DNA of 7,855 nt from Burkholderiales bacterium. Lineage in GTDB: Bacteria > Pseudomonadota > Gammaproteobacteria > Burkholderiales > Burkholderiaceae. Positions 6,999-7,855 of the stretch are shown in pieces (the first letter of the stretch is position 1; each line of letters starts with the position of its first letter). The stretch is taken from assembly GCA_947447845.1 (NCBI GenBank), contig CANFNO010000110.1, positions 1 through 7,855 of the forward strand, given 5' to 3'. Made by a program: the position numbers and the translations under genes. The notes below the pieces were generated by a model. It saw only the letters and a program-made list of their open reading frames with translations, did not search any database and was not told the DNA's origin.

Positions 6999-7002
6999 AG
7001 GA
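6999..7002 (+). promoter_or_regulatory. Ribosome binding site that sets the response regulator start
   Basis: AGGA lies 6 bases before ATG at 7009. An in-frame TTG at 6982 would add nine residues before the receiver domain's first strand, has no ribosome site, and lies within the hairpin, so 7009 is preferred. Confidence 0.75.
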
Positions 7003-7008
7003 ATTGAC

Positions 7009-7680
7009 ATGCGCATACTGCTTGCTGAAGACGACGCCATGCTGGGAGACGGTTTGCGCGCAGGCCTGCGCCAAGCCGGATTTCAGGTGGATTGGGTGCG
7101 TGACGGTGTGGCCGCAGAGCGCGAACTGGCCAGCGGCGTCTATGCCGCCGGTGTGCTGGACTTGGGCCTGCCGCTCAAGGACGGGCTGGACGTGCTGAAG
7201 GACTTGCGTGCCCGCAAGCTCGATACGCCCATTCTGGTGCTGACGGCCCGTGATGCAGTGCCTGACAGGGTGGTGGGGCTGGACACAGGCGCTGATGATT
7301 ACGTGATCAAGCCGGTGGATCTGAACGAGCTGGCTGCGCGCCTGCGTTCGCTGGTGCGCCGCTCAGCCGGTCAGATGCAGGAAACCATTTGCTGCCTGGG
7401 TGTGGAACTCAACCCGGCAGGCCGCAGTGTGACTTACAACGGTGAGTCCGTAACGCTCTCCACCCGTGAATTCGATCTGCTGCATGCGTTGATGCGCAAC
7501 ACCGGGCGTGTTCTGTCGCGCGAGCAACTGGAGCAGCAGATGTACAGCTGGGGCCATGAGGTGGAAAGCAACACGATCGAGGTACACATTCACCACCTGC
7601 GCCGCAAGCTCGGCGCCGAGCTGATCCAGACCGTGCGCGGTGTGGGTTATATGGTGCAGCGCGAACCGTCTGGCACATGA
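7009..7680 (+). CDS. qseB-like: OmpR/PhoB-class response regulator, QseB/PmrA group
   Basis: A 223-residue regulator. The receiver domain (1-115) begins at once with MRILLAEDD and has the acidic pair D8/D9, phospho-acceptor D51 in VLDLGLPLKDG, T79 in VLTARD and K101 in YVIKPVD. The winged-helix DNA-binding domain (about 127-220) has LSTREFDLLHALM, the recognition-helix region ESNTIEVHIHHLRRKLG, and the final IQTVRGVGYM. All phosphorylation residues are intact. The sequence style matches the QseB/PmrA branch common in Burkholderiales; the exact orthologue name is uncertain. It is the fourth gene of the cytochrome operon and overlaps the sensor kinase start by four bases (ATGA). A matching candidate operator lies upstream of the first cytochrome gene, suggesting self-regulation. 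Confidence 0.92.
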   Translation: MRILLAEDDAMLGDGLRAGLRQAGFQVDWVRDGVAAERELASGVYAAGVLDLGLPLKDGLDVLKDLRARKLDTPILVLTARDAVPDRVVGLDTGADDYVIKPVDLNELAARLRSLVRRSAGQMQETICCLGVELNPAGRSVTYNGESVTLSTREFDLLHALMRNTGRVLSREQLEQQMYSWGHEVESNTIEVHIHHLRRKLGAELIQTVRGVGYMVQREPSGT

Positions 7681-7855
7681 GCGCGCCGCAAAAGCAGCCC
7701 TCGTTGCAGACCCGTTTGCTGCTTTTGGTGCTGGGATTTGCCGTGGCCGTTTGGCTCGGGGCTGCCGTGATCACTTGGCGTGACGCACAGCAAGAACTCG
7801 ATGAGTTGCTCGATGGCCACCTGGCGCAAGCCGCAGCCTTGCTGCTGGTGCAGGC
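7677..7855 (+). CDS. qseC-like: QseC-like sensor histidine kinase, 5' part only
   Basis: The frame from ATG 7677 stays open to the window edge, giving 59 complete codons. The product starts with a short polar N-terminus (SAPQKQPSLQTR), then a single hydrophobic helix (about residues 13-33, LLLLVLGFAVAVWLGAAVI), then a segment WRDAQQELDELLDGHLAQAA that is typical of the first periplasmic part of QseC-type kinases. The HAMP, dimerisation and ATPase domains lie beyond the window. It overlaps the response regulator stop by four bases, the standard arrangement for a cognate pair. The signal it senses cannot be told from this part; the cytochrome genes in the same operon suggest a redox or small-ligand stimulus, which is inference. 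Confidence 0.85.
   Translation, partial: MSAPQKQPSLQTRLLLLVLGFAVAVWLGAAVITWRDAQQELDELLDGHLAQAAALLLVQ

Noticed and set aside
6982..7008. Upstream in-frame TTG for the response regulator
   Set aside because: It lies within the hairpin, lacks a ribosome site, and adds residues ahead of the first receiver strand.

Overview
The window looks like a chromosomal segment of a betaproteobacterium of the order Burkholderiales, probably a member of Comamonadaceae (Rhodoferax/Polaromonas-like). This placement is inferred from the GC-rich, strongly GC3-biased coding style, the lplT / alr / radA neighbourhood and the QseBC-type regulator pair. No RNA gene, insertion sequence, CRISPR array or prophage signature was seen, and coding density is very high.

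Left part (1-1081, minus strand): the N-terminal 360 codons of an LplT-type lysophospholipid transporter, cut by the window edge. It is divergent from alr across a 126-bp gap (1082-1207) that holds a strong GC hairpin close to the lplT start.

Middle part (1208-5286, plus strand): alr (alanine racemase), then a degenerate HD-GYP-type protein whose start overlaps the alr stop (ATGA), then radA (DNA repair ATPase), then a small two-helix membrane protein nine bases after radA. These four probably form one transcription unit or two closely linked ones. It ends at a likely rho-independent terminator at about 5298-5337.

Right part (5388-7855, plus strand): a compact redox and signalling operon. 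It encodes a small secreted monoheme cytochrome of the SHP (sphaeroides heme protein, DUF1924) family, a secreted diheme cytochrome c (DHC), a membrane cytochrome b561-type protein, an OmpR/PhoB-class response regulator of the QseB/PmrA group and the start of its QseC-like sensor kinase, cut by the window edge. The likely electron path is quinol pool -> cytochrome b -> DHC -> SHP, with SHP binding a small ligand such as O2 or NO at a heme that the family ligates weakly. Directly upstream lies a direct repeat, TTTAAG-N5-TTTAAT, that fits the PmrA/QseB-type half-site pattern and sits 10 bp upstream of a plausible -10. This suggests the co-encoded regulator controls its own operon.

The most interesting items are this self-contained SHP/DHC/cytochrome b/two-component module with its candidate operator, and the HD-GYP-like protein that has lost the HD metal ligands and the GYP motif while translationally coupled to alanine racemase.
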